Shown here: in pieces, positions 41,794-50,775 of the stretch
Position numbering within the stretch: position 1 is the stretch's first letter
Layout of the letters: each line of letters begins with the position of its first letter
DNA from: Magnetofaba australis IT-1
Lineage (GTDB): Bacteria; Pseudomonadota; Magnetococcia; Magnetococcales; Magnetococcaceae
Length of the DNA: 64,000 nucleotides
NCBI RefSeq assembly: GCF_002109495.1
Contig: NZ_LVJN01000018.1
Location: 346,953-410,952, forward strand
Direction of reading: 5' to 3'
Notes under the pieces: generated by a model
The model's input: the letters and a program-made list of their open reading frames with translations, nothing else
Told to the model about the DNA's origin: nothing
Database searches by the model: none
Position numbers and translations under genes: made by a program

Positions 41794-42291
41794 TTACTCT
41801 TTGACCACCGCATGAGGGTTGAAATCTTCGCTCTGTGGCTCGTATTTGTTGCGCACGTCCGCCACCCACTTCTCATTGTCGGCGCGCCACTGATCCTCTT
41901 CAGCCAGCGAGCCAAACTCCACAGGCTCCATGGAGACGATCACATGGGAGGGGTAGGCGCTGGTGTTGCCGGTGGCGGCGTCCACCACCAGACCAATGAC
42001 CCCACCCAACAGAATATTGCCCACTGTCGCGCCGTTGAATTCGGTATCGATCTGTTGAGTCATATCCAGGAAGCCATCTGCGTGGCACATGACAACGCCC
42101 GGCCCAGAACTGGCGTCGGCTTTGATTTGACCAGGAATGGAGAAGGTGCGGGTGCCCATGGCGTCAGTGAATTCACACTCCGCCGGGGTGTTGGAGTGAA
42201 CTTCGATCATGCCGCCATCCATGCCCTTGGCCATGGTGGCGCAACCCGATAGCAGCGCTGCGCAGGCAATTAAAGAAAGAGTCTTTTTCAT
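41794..42291 (-). CDS. Putative lipoprotein
   Basis: A 165-residue lipoprotein. The N-terminus MKKTLSLIACAALLSGCATM is a classical type II signal with lipobox LSGC at Cys17. The mature part has a strand-rich domain (IEVHSNTPAECEFTDAMG) and a glycine-rich hydrophobic segment GNILLGGVIGLVVDAATG, which is also seen in small bacterial and phage-like lipoproteins of unknown role, followed by YPSHVIVSM. The C-terminal 40 residues are charged. The gene stands alone on the minus strand between a terminator and a 262-base AT-rich gap. The function is unknown. Confidence 0.83.
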   Translation of the reverse strand: MKKTLSLIACAALLSGCATMAKGMDGGMIEVHSNTPAECEFTDAMGTRTFSIPGQIKADASSGPGVVMCHADGFLDMTQQIDTEFNGATVGNILLGGVIGLVVDAATGNTSAYPSHVIVSMEPVEFGSLAEEDQWRADNEKWVADVRNKYEPQSEDFNPHAVVKE

Positions 42292-42553
42292 CGGATTCTC
42301 GCACTCATGTGGTTATGAAAGAGGGCTCGGCGTTGCATCGAACAACCCGCACAGCGACGTCCCTTTAAATTCGGCAGTTAGCGCCAGCTTTTGTCGTTGC
42401 GAATAGTGTGCGAAGGGTGACTGCGCACGGCTGCTGTGATTGCAAGATGATATAAATATTGGCATCCCAACACGAAACAGATCATTTGGTCTGCAAATTT
42501 ATAAAATATATATCATGAATTTTCTCTCACTGAAATGAAGAAACTCTCGGTGG

Positions 42554-43276
42554 TTAAAAGGTGATATCGAAAAAACTTCCGTGGGGCAGGAGGTTGGGCA
42601 GCACAGCGCGCCAAACGCCAGTCAGCGCAGCCAATTGAAACAGCGCAGGCGCAGGCGGCAACACGAACCATAACGCCCCCAGGGCGAGATAAACGCCAGC
42701 GGTGGCGCGCCAATCGTTGGAAAAGAGTTTGAATGCCGTGCCCAGGGATTTGCGTGGGCCGCTGGCCTTGAGCAGATTCAGGCTCACCAGCTCATCGAGC
42801 AGCAGGTGCGTGAGGAATCCCAGCAGCACAAACAGGCCGCTGAGCCACGCCAGCGTGATCCCCAGCAGAAACAGGCGGTCCGCCAGCACAATGGCGATGG
42901 CGGCGAACAGCGCCCCTGCCGGGACAGAGTGGATAATCCCGCGATGCTTGGTCAGTTGCGTGAACAGGGCGAACACGCCGTAGCGAATCATGAGGAATGC
43001 AGCCCACCATAACAGGATCAACTCCAGCACCGAATAGCGCCCCACACCCACGCCGAACATCACCACGAAGCCGAACAGCGTGGCCAGAAAGGTGAAACCG
43101 GCTTTGAGCGGCGTGGAGGTATCGCTGTCCAGATCCGGCAGCAGACCGCCAATGGTCCCCAGAGTGAACAGCAGCAGGGTTTGGTCGGCGTTAATCACGC
43201 CTGCGGCGTTGACCAATGTGGCCGCCGCGCCGGAGACAGCGGCGCCGACGCTCAGATGGGTGGAGAAGTCAGCCAT
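42554..43276 (-). CDS. YdjM-like inner membrane metal-dependent hydrolase (DUF457)
   Basis: A 240-residue integral membrane protein of the YdjM/YfhO-like DUF457 family. About six hydrophobic helices are visible. Family residues are His7 in DFSTHLSVG, the acidic GGLLPDLDSDTS near 45, KHRGIIHSV near 114 and FLTHLLLDEL near 160, which together could bind a metal. Members are annotated as metal-dependent hydrolases on the basis of such motifs; E. coli YdjM is SOS-induced. No LexA box is evident here. It follows the AmmeMemoRadiSam A gene by six bases, so it is the last gene of that operon. Confidence 0.85.
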   Translation of the reverse strand: MADFSTHLSVGAAVSGAAATLVNAAGVINADQTLLLFTLGTIGGLLPDLDSDTSTPLKAGFTFLATLFGFVVMFGVGVGRYSVLELILLWWAAFLMIRYGVFALFTQLTKHRGIIHSVPAGALFAAIAIVLADRLFLLGITLAWLSGLFVLLGFLTHLLLDELVSLNLLKASGPRKSLGTAFKLFSNDWRATAGVYLALGALWFVLPPAPALFQLAALTGVWRAVLPNLLPHGSFFDITF

Positions 43277-43282
43277 GGGAGA

Positions 43283-43843
43283 TTACGGCGTCTCTTCCTT
43301 ATATTTCTCCACCGTGTAGAGCTGAATCTGGGGCCCGTGGCGCCAGCAGTCGCCAGCCAGCCCCGCCTTGCGGCACAGGTGAGAGAGAAACTCCGTGGGC
43401 GAGGGTAACTGCTCCCACACCTGCGGCAGGAAGGTGGCGCGCGATCCGCCAACGCTGAGAATCACCCCGTGCACGTTGGGTTCAAGCTTGCACAGGAGGT
43501 CGTCTGCGCTGTCATAGGGGAGGGGTTGCGGCGCCGAAAGCAGGGAGACCTCAACGCGAATTTGCGCCAATTCTTCGAAGTTCACAGGGGGAAAACGTGG
43601 GTCGCGGAACGCCGCCGCCTCGGCGTTGGCGATCAGATCCGCCGCCAGGTCGCGATGGGCGACCAGGGAGCCGATGCAACCGCGCAGAGCGCCCTGCTTG
43701 GTGAGGGTGATAAAACAGGCGCCGGGTTCGGCCAGTTCCGGGAATCTCTCCCGCAGCGATTGCGCCGACTGCAGCGGCTGGTCGCTCAGCTTCGCCGCCA
43801 AATGCGCACGCGCCAGTGCAGGGAGTTGCGGTCCCGCTTTCAT
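43283..43843 (-). CDS. amrA: AmmeMemoRadiSam system protein A (AMMECR1 domain)
   Basis: A 186-residue protein of the AMMECR1 family, the first component of the so-called AmmeMemoRadiSam system. Diagnostic stretches are FITLTKQGALRGCIGSL (the invariant LRGCIG), AAFRDPRFPPV and VEVSLLSAPQPL. It is found widely in bacteria, archaea and as a human protein, but its reaction is not known; its tight genetic link with a Memo protein and a radical SAM enzyme suggests a protein or RNA modification. It overlaps the Memo gene by four bases (ATGA), so the two are made together. The radical SAM partner is not in the window. Confidence 0.92.
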   Translation of the reverse strand: MKAGPQLPALARAHLAAKLSDQPLQSAQSLRERFPELAEPGACFITLTKQGALRGCIGSLVAHRDLAADLIANAEAAAFRDPRFPPVNFEELAQIRVEVSLLSAPQPLPYDSADDLLCKLEPNVHGVILSVGGSRATFLPQVWEQLPSPTEFLSHLCRKAGLAGDCWRHGPQIQLYTVEKYKEETP

Positions 43844-44652
43844 GCCGCCTGCTCCGTGTGGTCAAAATAGAGGTAGCTGGCGTAGCCCACCACACGATTT
43901 TTATCCCCGGCGGTGTCGCCGGAGTTGCGGTAGTCGGCCAACTCCGAGCGCCAGCCGCGCTGTTTGGCCAGCATGATCAGCGCCGCCACGCCGGTGCGGC
44001 CGCACGCTTCGCATTCGCTCATTTGCTCGGCGCTCTGTTTGGCCACGGCGTCATGGCATTCAGAGTCCAAGCGGCGCGCGGTGTCGTAATCATGGAAGTG
44101 GGAGAGGTCGGAACTGACCACGATCAGATCATCCTCAGACGCATAGGTTTGCAGAATCTGCGCCAGCCGCTCATGGCTGATGCGTCCATACACCATGGGG
44201 ATGAGTCGCATGTGCTGGACGCTCTCCAGCAGAAACGGCAGTTGCGTCTCCAGCGAGTGCTCCATGGCGTGGGGGTTGGCGCTGTTGCTGACATCCGGCT
44301 CAGTGAGCATCCAGCCGATGGTCTGCAGGTCAAGAGGGATATCCCCCATGGGGGTGGCGAAGGCGCTGTAGTCGCCCACCGACACCCCGTCCAGATAGAC
44401 CCGATGGCTGGGGCCCACCAGAAACACCCGGCGCGGATTCTCCTCGGTGGCGGCGGGCAGACCGTTATAGGCGTAGCCGGCGGTGACGCCGGAGAAGCGA
44501 TAGCCTGCATGGGGGGCAACCACGGCGCATGGCGTCGTTTGCGGCTTGGGCGCCGAACTCAGGAAGTGCGCCACGGTGCGGCGCAACAGGTCGGGCTCAT
44601 CGGGATAGAACATTCCCGCCACCGCAGGGGGGCGTGCAGAGAGGGTGGTCAT
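43840..44652 (-). CDS. amrB: AmmeMemoRadiSam system protein B (Memo family)
   Basis: A 270-residue Memo-family protein. The conserved features are PAVAGMFYPDEPD at the start, VVAPHAGYRFSG, VGPSHRVYLDGV, the EHSLETQLPFL segment, and SSDLSHFHDY; the invariant His residues of these are a metal site related to non-heme iron dioxygenases. In humans MEMO1 has been linked to copper and iron handling. The start at 44652 is preceded by AGGAGCC and matches the family N-terminus; the open frame upstream crosses the divergent yejA leader. It leads a three-gene operon with the AMMECR1 and YdjM-like genes. Confidence 0.92.
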   Translation of the reverse strand: MTTLSARPPAVAGMFYPDEPDLLRRTVAHFLSSAPKPQTTPCAVVAPHAGYRFSGVTAGYAYNGLPAATEENPRRVFLVGPSHRVYLDGVSVGDYSAFATPMGDIPLDLQTIGWMLTEPDVSNSANPHAMEHSLETQLPFLLESVQHMRLIPMVYGRISHERLAQILQTYASEDDLIVVSSDLSHFHDYDTARRLDSECHDAVAKQSAEQMSECEACGRTGVAALIMLAKQRGWRSELADYRNSGDTAGDKNRVVGYASYLYFDHTEQAA

Positions 44653-44802
44653 AACAGCGGCTCCTGAGAGCTGTGGCGCGCATTGCTGTCGGCGCTCGCC
44701 CTGGACAAGCCATGTTTGGCGGGCCATCATCAATGCCGATCAAAATTGGTCATGAAAAATTGCTTACTCAAACAGTTTACCGGGATTGGAGCGTTGGGCG
44801 CC

Positions 44803-46599
44803 ATGAAAAGATCGTTGTGTGTCTTTGTCTTGCTGTGGGGCTTGTGTCTGCACGCCGCCACAGCGCAGGCCGCGCACGGTCTGAGCCTGGATGGCGAATT
44901 GAAGTACCCGGCAGAGTTCAAGCATTTCGACTACGTCAATCCCCAGGCGCCGGTGGGTGGGCATCTGACCCTGCAGGATATGGGCGGCTTCGATAAGCTC
45001 AACCCCTTCACCCTCAAAGGCGCCGCGCCGGCGCTGCTGGGGGCGTTGGTGTTTGAGACCCTGATGACCTCCTCGCTGGACGAGCCCTTCGCGCAGTATG
45101 GCCTGCTGGCCGAAGATGTGGTTGTGGCCGAGGATTGGATGTCGGTGACCTTCCGCCTCAACGCCAAAGCGCAATTTTCCGATGGGACGCCAGTTACTGC
45201 GGAAGATGTGAAATTTAGCCTGGAGACCCTGAAGTCTGATCAGGCCTCGCCGTTCCACGCCAGCTACTACCGCGATATCGAGCGCGCCGAAATCATCGAT
45301 GCGCGCAGCGTGCGTTTCCACTTCAAACAGTACAATCGCGAACTGCCGCTCATCGCCGGGCAACTGCCGATTCTCAGCAAGAAATTCTTCGCCAAGCACA
45401 GCTTCAAGGATCTGGATCTGACCATCCCGGTGGGCTCTGGCCCCTATGTGGTGGAGAAGGTGGAGTCGGGCAAGAGCGTGCTCTATCGCCGCAACCCCAA
45501 CTATTGGGGCTGGGGTCTGCCGGTCAATCAGGGCTTCTACAATTTCGACTCCATCGGCTTGAAGGTGTTCAAGGATCCGGTGGTGGCGTTGGAGGCGTTC
45601 AAGGCTGGAGAGTTCGACTTCATCACCGTCTACAACTCCAAACAGTGGGCGCGGGATTATGAGGGCAAGCAGTTCGACTCCGGCGCCTTGATCAAGGAGA
45701 AATTGCCCCATCGCAACAATCAGGGCATGCAGGCGTTCATCTTCAATCTGCGTAAACCGCTGTTCCAGGATCAGCGCGTGCGGCAGGCGCTGGCGCTGGC
45801 GTTTGACTTCGAGTGGAGCAATCACAATCTGTTCTACGATCAATACACCCGCGACGGCAGCTTCTTCTCCAACTCGGAGATGGCCGCCCGTCCCGGGCCG
45901 CCGCAAGGGGCGGTGTTGAATCTATTGGAGCCGTTTCGCAAACAGCTCCCCGCCGAGGTGTTCGAGGGCGTGCGTCCGCCGCCCAGCACAACGCCGCCGG
46001 GCTCCCTGCGCGGCAATCTGCGGCAGGCGATGCGGCTGCTCAAACAGGCGGGCTGGAAATTGGGACCGGACCGGGTGCTGGTCAACGCCAAGGGTGAGCG
46101 CCTGGCGTTCGATTTCCTGCTGGCGCAACCCGCCTTCGAGCGCGTCATGGCGCCGTTCAACGCCAATCTGAAAAAGCTCGGCGTGGAGATGACCTATCGC
46201 ACCGTGGACGCCTCGCTCTACCAGCAGCGGGTGCAGGATCATGACTTCGACATGATGGTGGGCTCGTTCCCGCAGTCGCAGTCGCCGGGCAATGAGCAGA
46301 TCGGCATGTGGACCAGTCAGAGCGCCGATGTGAAGGGCAGCCGTAACTTGCTGGGATTGAAAAACCCGGTGGTGGATGCGCTGGTGGAGCAGCTGATTCA
46401 AGCCAAGGATCGCGATGGCCTGGTGGCGGCGTGCCGCGCGCTGGACCGGGTGTTGATGGCCGGGGACTATCTGATCCCCAACTGGCACATCCCCTACCAC
46501 CGCGTGGCCTACGCCAGCAAGCTCAAGCGCCCGGCCAAGCCGCCGCTCTACTACACCGCCGACGGCTGGTTGCTCTCCTGGTGGCTGGCCAAGCCGTGA
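44803..46599 (+). CDS. yejA: Peptide ABC transporter substrate-binding protein, YejA type
   Basis: A 598-residue extracellular solute-binding protein of family 5. The ATG at 44803 begins a normal Sec signal peptide (MKRSLCVFVLLWGLCL, cleavage after AQA), while the in-frame ATG at 44752 would add an unlikely extension. Family features are FDYVNPQAPVGGHL at the mature start, DGTPVTAEDVKFSLETLKS and GSGPYVVEKVESGKSVLYRRNPNYWG. These match YejA, which in E. coli delivers microcin C and oligopeptides to the YejBEF permease. It is followed 20 bases later by yejB. It diverges from the AmmeMemoRadiSam operon. Confidence 0.93.
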   Translation: MKRSLCVFVLLWGLCLHAATAQAAHGLSLDGELKYPAEFKHFDYVNPQAPVGGHLTLQDMGGFDKLNPFTLKGAAPALLGALVFETLMTSSLDEPFAQYGLLAEDVVVAEDWMSVTFRLNAKAQFSDGTPVTAEDVKFSLETLKSDQASPFHASYYRDIERAEIIDARSVRFHFKQYNRELPLIAGQLPILSKKFFAKHSFKDLDLTIPVGSGPYVVEKVESGKSVLYRRNPNYWGWGLPVNQGFYNFDSIGLKVFKDPVVALEAFKAGEFDFITVYNSKQWARDYEGKQFDSGALIKEKLPHRNNQGMQAFIFNLRKPLFQDQRVRQALALAFDFEWSNHNLFYDQYTRDGSFFSNSEMAARPGPPQGAVLNLLEPFRKQLPAEVFEGVRPPPSTTPPGSLRGNLRQAMRLLKQAGWKLGPDRVLVNAKGERLAFDFLLAQPAFERVMAPFNANLKKLGVEMTYRTVDASLYQQRVQDHDFDMMVGSFPQSQSPGNEQIGMWTSQSADVKGSRNLLGLKNPVVDALVEQLIQAKDRDGLVAACRALDRVLMAGDYLIPNWHIPYHRVAYASKLKRPAKPPLYYTADGWLLSWWLAKP

Positions 46600-46619
46600 G
46601 CGTGGGAGCCTGATTCGCC

Positions 46620-47708
46620 ATGGCCGCCTATATTCTGCGCCGTCTGTTGCTGATGATCCCGACGCTGCTGGGGATTATGCTGCTTACCTTCGTCATCATC
46701 CAGTTCGTCCCCGGCGGGCCGGTGGAGCAGATGATTCACACCCTGGAGCAGGGGCGTGCGGCGGCGGGCGGAACCCTGGGCGGCGGCGGAGCCGATGTGA
46801 CCGGGGCGATGATGAGCAGCGGGGAGGGGAGTTATCGCGGCGCCAAGGGGCTTGATCCGGAGCAACTGGAGCAGTTGAAACGGCTCTATGGCTTCGACAA
46901 GCCCGCCCATGAGCGCTTCCTGCAGATGATGGGCAACTATCTGCGCTTTGAGTTTGGCGAGTCCTACTACCACCACCGCAGCGTGGTGGAGCTGGTGGTG
47001 GATAAACTACCGGTCTCCATCTCCCTGGGGGTGTGGACCTTCCTGCTTACCTATCTGATCAGCATCCCGCTGGGAATAAAAAAAGCGGTGCGCCACGGCA
47101 CGCGCTTTGACGCCTGGACCTCCCTGGTGGTGCTCACCGGCTACTCCATCCCCGGTTTTGTGTTGGGGATTCTGCTCATCGTGCTGTTCGGCGGCGGCAG
47201 CTTCTGGGACATCTTCCCACTGCGCGGTCTGGTGTCGGACAACTGGGCCGATTTGAGTTGGCCCATGAAGATCGTCGACTATCTGTGGCACATGGTGCTG
47301 CCCATCGCCGCCTCGGTGGTGGGTTCGTTCGCGGTAATGACCATGCTCACCAAGAACAGCTTTCTCGAAGAGATCGCCAAGCAGTACGTCACCACCGCCC
47401 GCGCCAAGGGGCTGTCGGAGGAGGCGACCCTCTATCAGCACGTGTTCCGCAACGCCATGATCCCGCTGGTGACCGGCTTTCCCGGCATGTTCGTCGGCGC
47501 CTTCTTCTCCGGCAGTCTGCTCATCGAAACCATCTTCAGCCTCGATGGGCTGGGGCTGCTGGGCTATGAGAGCGTGATCAACCGCGACTATCCGGTGGTG
47601 ATGGCCACCCTCTACTTCTTCACCCTGCTGGGACTGCTCACCAAGCTCATCACCGACGTCACCTACGTGCTGGTGGACCCGCGCATCACCTTTGATTCCG
47701 CGCAGTAG
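46620..47708 (+). CDS. yejB: Peptide ABC transporter permease, YejB type
   Basis: A 362-residue inner-membrane permease. The N-terminus YILRRLLLMIPTLLGIMLLTF and QFVPGGPVEQM are typical of DppB/YejB; the long soluble loop of about 90 residues after the first helix (rich in Gly and Glu, ending GFDKPAHERFLQMMGNYL) is characteristic of YejB. Later helices contain the EAA-type coupling loop (VTTARAKGLSEEATLYQHVFRNAMIPL). In other proteobacteria yejE and yejF follow; here the next gene is on the opposite strand and begins only four bases after the stop, so the second permease and the ATPase must be elsewhere or lost. Confidence 0.93.
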   Translation: MAAYILRRLLLMIPTLLGIMLLTFVIIQFVPGGPVEQMIHTLEQGRAAAGGTLGGGGADVTGAMMSSGEGSYRGAKGLDPEQLEQLKRLYGFDKPAHERFLQMMGNYLRFEFGESYYHHRSVVELVVDKLPVSISLGVWTFLLTYLISIPLGIKKAVRHGTRFDAWTSLVVLTGYSIPGFVLGILLIVLFGGGSFWDIFPLRGLVSDNWADLSWPMKIVDYLWHMVLPIAASVVGSFAVMTMLTKNSFLEEIAKQYVTTARAKGLSEEATLYQHVFRNAMIPLVTGFPGMFVGAFFSGSLLIETIFSLDGLGLLGYESVINRDYPVVMATLYFFTLLGLLTKLITDVTYVLVDPRITFDSAQ

Positions 47709-47712
47709 CGGG

Positions 47713-48945
47713 TTACACCGAACCCAAGCTCGACAGGCAATCCGGCCACCAGTAGAGGGTGTCGCCATCCTTGCCGGTGATGCCGGCGATGGGGCCGTCC
47801 TGAGACAGAACGAACGCCACCGCGTCATGATTCTTGCCGATGAAGTTCACTGCCGAGTTGTGGCGTGTGCCGTACTGGTGCAAGTCCACCTGATAGGCGG
47901 GATAGGCGTCGTCGTCGGGTCCATAGATGGTTTCGCCCAGCCAGGTCGGCGCTTCGAGAATGGATCCAAAAGAGAGCGCGCGCAGGCGCGAGGAGAGAAT
48001 CAGCGCGCCATCCACCCGGGTCATCTGCGCCAACAGCTCGACGTGCTCCACAATGCGCCGCTTAACCTCCTGAATGGCGCGCTCCACCACCAGCACGTCA
48101 GGGCCTTTGACCCCCTGCCGGAACGCATCTTCGCCCTCTTCACGGGCGATCTCCAAGCGACACAACTCTTGCAGTAGCGGCGCGCCCTCGGCGCCTTGTT
48201 GCAGGGTGTAGCGGGGGTTGATCCAATCCTGGCCATCTTCTAATAAGTGTTCAGGCAGCCATACAATGGCGCCGCCGTGCCCGCGCTTGTTGGCCTCAAC
48301 CAGCAGACGGTCGATGAAATCGCGATAGCAGCGCCAGTAGCGCGTGCCGTTGGTTTGAAACTCTGCGTGGGATTTTATTCCCTGCAACAGACTCCAACCC
48401 ATAAGACTGGCGGTAAACGGCGTCGGCGTGGGTTCGTTGAAGCGACCGGAGTTGAAGCGGGCGATCACATTGCCGCCGCGAAACACCGTGAGCGAGCCGG
48501 TGGAGAGGGTGGAGATGACCAACGCATCGGGCGGGGTGAGGCTGAAGGGTTCAGGGTCGAAACGGGTGCGTCCCCGGCGCGAAGTGAACACCGCGCCCCA
48601 CACGGAGAGCGCCTGGGTATCCACATCACACGCGCACACCGCCAGTGCGGTGGTGACCGGGTCAAAAGCGGGAGCAAGTTTAACTAAAGAGTCCACCGTA
48701 AAGGGGAGGCGGCGGTCCATGCGCACCAGCACCGGTTCGCCAGAGAGCTCGCGATGAGGGAACATCTCAGGCTCGAGGAGAATCACACTCACTTGAACAG
48801 GTCGATCCTCTTCGCGCTTGAGTCCAGCCAGGAACACCGTCTCCATGGCACTCTTCACCTGGTCGAAGCGCAGCGAACCGCCGACGCTCTCGTGCCGGTT
48901 CCATAGCTCAATCACCTGGTCAATGATGTGATAGTCGAACAGCAC
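47713..48945 (-). CDS. DisA_N/DAC-fold protein, probable nucleotide sensor or cyclase (DACNV-like)
   Basis: A 410-residue protein whose C-terminal third resembles the diadenylate cyclase (DAC/DisA_N) fold: RVDGALILSS (DGA at 312-314) and QYGTRHNSAVNF (RHN at 361-363), where active cyclases have DGA and RHR. The N-terminal part of about 280 residues includes repeated strand-like segments (ALVISTLSTGSLTVFRGGNVIARF) and matches what has been described as DAC-associated sensor or DACNV-type proteins. It could make or sense a dinucleotide; the altered Arg makes sensing more likely. It converges with yejB with only four bases between the stops, and the start faces the dsr promoter region. Confidence 0.72.
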   Translation of the reverse strand: MLFDYHIIDQVIELWNRHESVGGSLRFDQVKSAMETVFLAGLKREEDRPVQVSVILLEPEMFPHRELSGEPVLVRMDRRLPFTVDSLVKLAPAFDPVTTALAVCACDVDTQALSVWGAVFTSRRGRTRFDPEPFSLTPPDALVISTLSTGSLTVFRGGNVIARFNSGRFNEPTPTPFTASLMGWSLLQGIKSHAEFQTNGTRYWRCYRDFIDRLLVEANKRGHGGAIVWLPEHLLEDGQDWINPRYTLQQGAEGAPLLQELCRLEIAREEGEDAFRQGVKGPDVLVVERAIQEVKRRIVEHVELLAQMTRVDGALILSSRLRALSFGSILEAPTWLGETIYGPDDDAYPAYQVDLHQYGTRHNSAVNFIGKNHDAVAFVLSQDGPIAGITGKDGDTLYWWPDCLSSLGSV

Positions 48946-49461
48946 GGCGATCTCCTTGGCGGGTCCCAGGCGAGAGATTTACTTGACGAAATTGCGAAAT
49001 AAGAATATCAATATGAGCATTCAACCTGACAATGGCCAGGGTTTTACACAAGCTACCACACATATTCACTGTGTAAATATCCTCAAGCCGTAACGATTGC
49101 CAAAATCGCATTTCCGCAGTGTACGCTCCTGGCGCGCATTAGCCAGTTGAGCGTCTGATTCAAAACAGGAATTTGCTCTAAGGATGGCGCGCTCCAGTCC
49201 AGAGAAACACACTGACGCACTCCCGCCAGAATAGCAGATCCACCTGTTTCATAAAGCAATTTTTATACGATTATGGCGCCCAGCCGAGAAAAAGCTGGCA
49301 ATGCCCTGGGGCTTGCCGGTATATTCGGCGGCTGAATCGTAAATATGTCCTTTGATAATGCGCGCCGAGTGTAGTAGCATTTCATAATATTCGGGAATAC
49401 GATCATCGTCCGAGTCAGAGCCTGAACGCTGATCGCCTTACCACGTTGGGAGAGAAAAACC
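48946..49461. other. Divergent control region between DAC-like gene and dsrA
   Basis: A 516-base gap without a convincing gene. It must hold promoters for both sides. An AT-rich stretch around 49255-49280 (AATTTTTATACGATTATGG) has a possible -10 element for dsrA, but I see no clear -35 or operator. GGGAGAG at about 49449 is the dsrA ribosome-binding site. Confidence 0.55.
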
Positions 49462-50676
49462 ATGGCTGAAAATGAGAACACGCTGAATCCGACGCCTAAC
49501 CTGGATCAGCTGGAAACCGGCCCCTGGCCCAGTTTCATCACGGGTTATAAGGACTACTTCAAGCGCACGGGCAAAACCATGGTGCGCGGCGTTCTGGACC
49601 AGCTCAACTACTCCTATGAAACCAAAATGGGTTACTGGAAGGGCGGCGTGGTCGGCGTGCACGGTTACGGCGCTGGCATCATCAGCCGCTACTCCATGAT
49701 CCCCGAGCTGTTCCCCGAAGCCAAAGAGTGCCACACCATGCGCATTCAGCCGGCCCCGGGTCTGCACTACACCTCCAAGCACCTGCGCGAAATCTGCGAC
49801 ATCTGGGAAAAATACGGCTCCGGCATGATCTCCATGCACGGCCAGACCGGCAACCTCCAGCTGCAAGGCATCGTGCAAGACAACGTGCAAGAGTGCTTTG
49901 ACGATCTGAACAAGCTGGGTTGGGACCTCGGCGGCGCTGGCGCCACCGTGCGCACCGGCGCCTCCTGCATCGGCCCCGCCCGCTGCGAAATGGCCTGCTA
50001 CGACACCCTGGAAGCCCACCATCGCGTGCTGACCTACTTCACCGACCTGGTGCACCGTCCGCAGCTGCCCTACAAAGCCAAGTTCAAGTTCTCCGGCTGC
50101 CCCAATGACTGCTGCAACTCCATCCAGCGTTCCGACTACTCCGTGATCGGCACCTGGCGCGACGATATCCAAGTCGACGAGGCGGAAGTCAAGAACTACC
50201 TCGACGACGTCGGCGTCGCCTACTTTGTCAACAACGTTCAGATGCGCTGCCCCACCAACGCCATTACTCTGAACGAAGACCAAGCCTCCATCACCATCGA
50301 CAACAGCTCCTGCGTCCGTTGCATGCACTGCATCAACGTGATGACCAAAGCCCTCTCCCCGGGCAAGGACAAAGGCATCACCTTGCTGGTGGGCGGTAAA
50401 GGCCACCTCAAAGTGGGCAACATGCTGGGCTCCGTGATGGTTCCCTTCATGAAGCTGGAGACCGATGAAGATTACGACGCCTTCACCGATCTGATCGACG
50501 AAATGATCGACTACTGGGCCGAAAACGGTCTGGATCACGAGCGCATCGGCGAAACCATCGAGCGCGTGGGCATGCAGCAGTTCCTGGATGCCGTGGGTCT
50601 GGACGCGATCCCCGATATGGTGAAGCAACCGCGCGACAACCCGTTCTTCAAAGCCGACTACGAAGCCGCTGGCTAA
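49462..50676 (+). CDS. dsrA: Dissimilatory sulfite reductase alpha subunit (reverse type)
   Basis: A 404-residue DsrA. With DsrB it forms the siroheme enzyme that, in sulfur oxidisers, oxidises carrier-bound persulfide sulfur to sulfite in the cytoplasm. The siroheme-[4Fe-4S] ligands are the C-x5-C of SCIGPARCEMAC (Cys169, Cys175) and the C-x3-C of GCPNDCCNS (Cys213, Cys217). A ferredoxin insert is present with RCPTNAI and CVRCMHCINV. GGGAGAG lies eleven bases before the ATG. Codons favour GCC, GGC, AAG and AAC more than the neighbours, suggesting strong expression. The oxidative direction is inferred from dsrL downstream, which reductive sulfate reducers mostly lack. Confidence 0.96.
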   Translation: MAENENTLNPTPNLDQLETGPWPSFITGYKDYFKRTGKTMVRGVLDQLNYSYETKMGYWKGGVVGVHGYGAGIISRYSMIPELFPEAKECHTMRIQPAPGLHYTSKHLREICDIWEKYGSGMISMHGQTGNLQLQGIVQDNVQECFDDLNKLGWDLGGAGATVRTGASCIGPARCEMACYDTLEAHHRVLTYFTDLVHRPQLPYKAKFKFSGCPNDCCNSIQRSDYSVIGTWRDDIQVDEAEVKNYLDDVGVAYFVNNVQMRCPTNAITLNEDQASITIDNSSCVRCMHCINVMTKALSPGKDKGITLLVGGKGHLKVGNMLGSVMVPFMKLETDEDYDAFTDLIDEMIDYWAENGLDHERIGETIERVGMQQFLDAVGLDAIPDMVKQPRDNPFFKADYEAAG

Positions 50677-50696
50677 GTTCTTCAAGCCCGAGACCT

Positions 50697-50718
50697 GGAG
50701 GCCGCTTATGCGGCCTCC
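50697..50718 (+). promoter_or_regulatory. Hairpin between dsrA and dsrB
   Basis: GGAGGCCGC and GCGGCCTCC pair perfectly around TTAT, and an outer CCGAG/CTCGG pair (50688-50692 with 50721-50725) extends it. There is no T tract, so it is more likely an mRNA processing or stability element than a terminator. Confidence 0.6.
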
Positions 50719-50775
50719 GGCTCGGACCCTGGAACCGCACACTGCATAACGCCCTCATTGGGAGTAGAGAGAACC

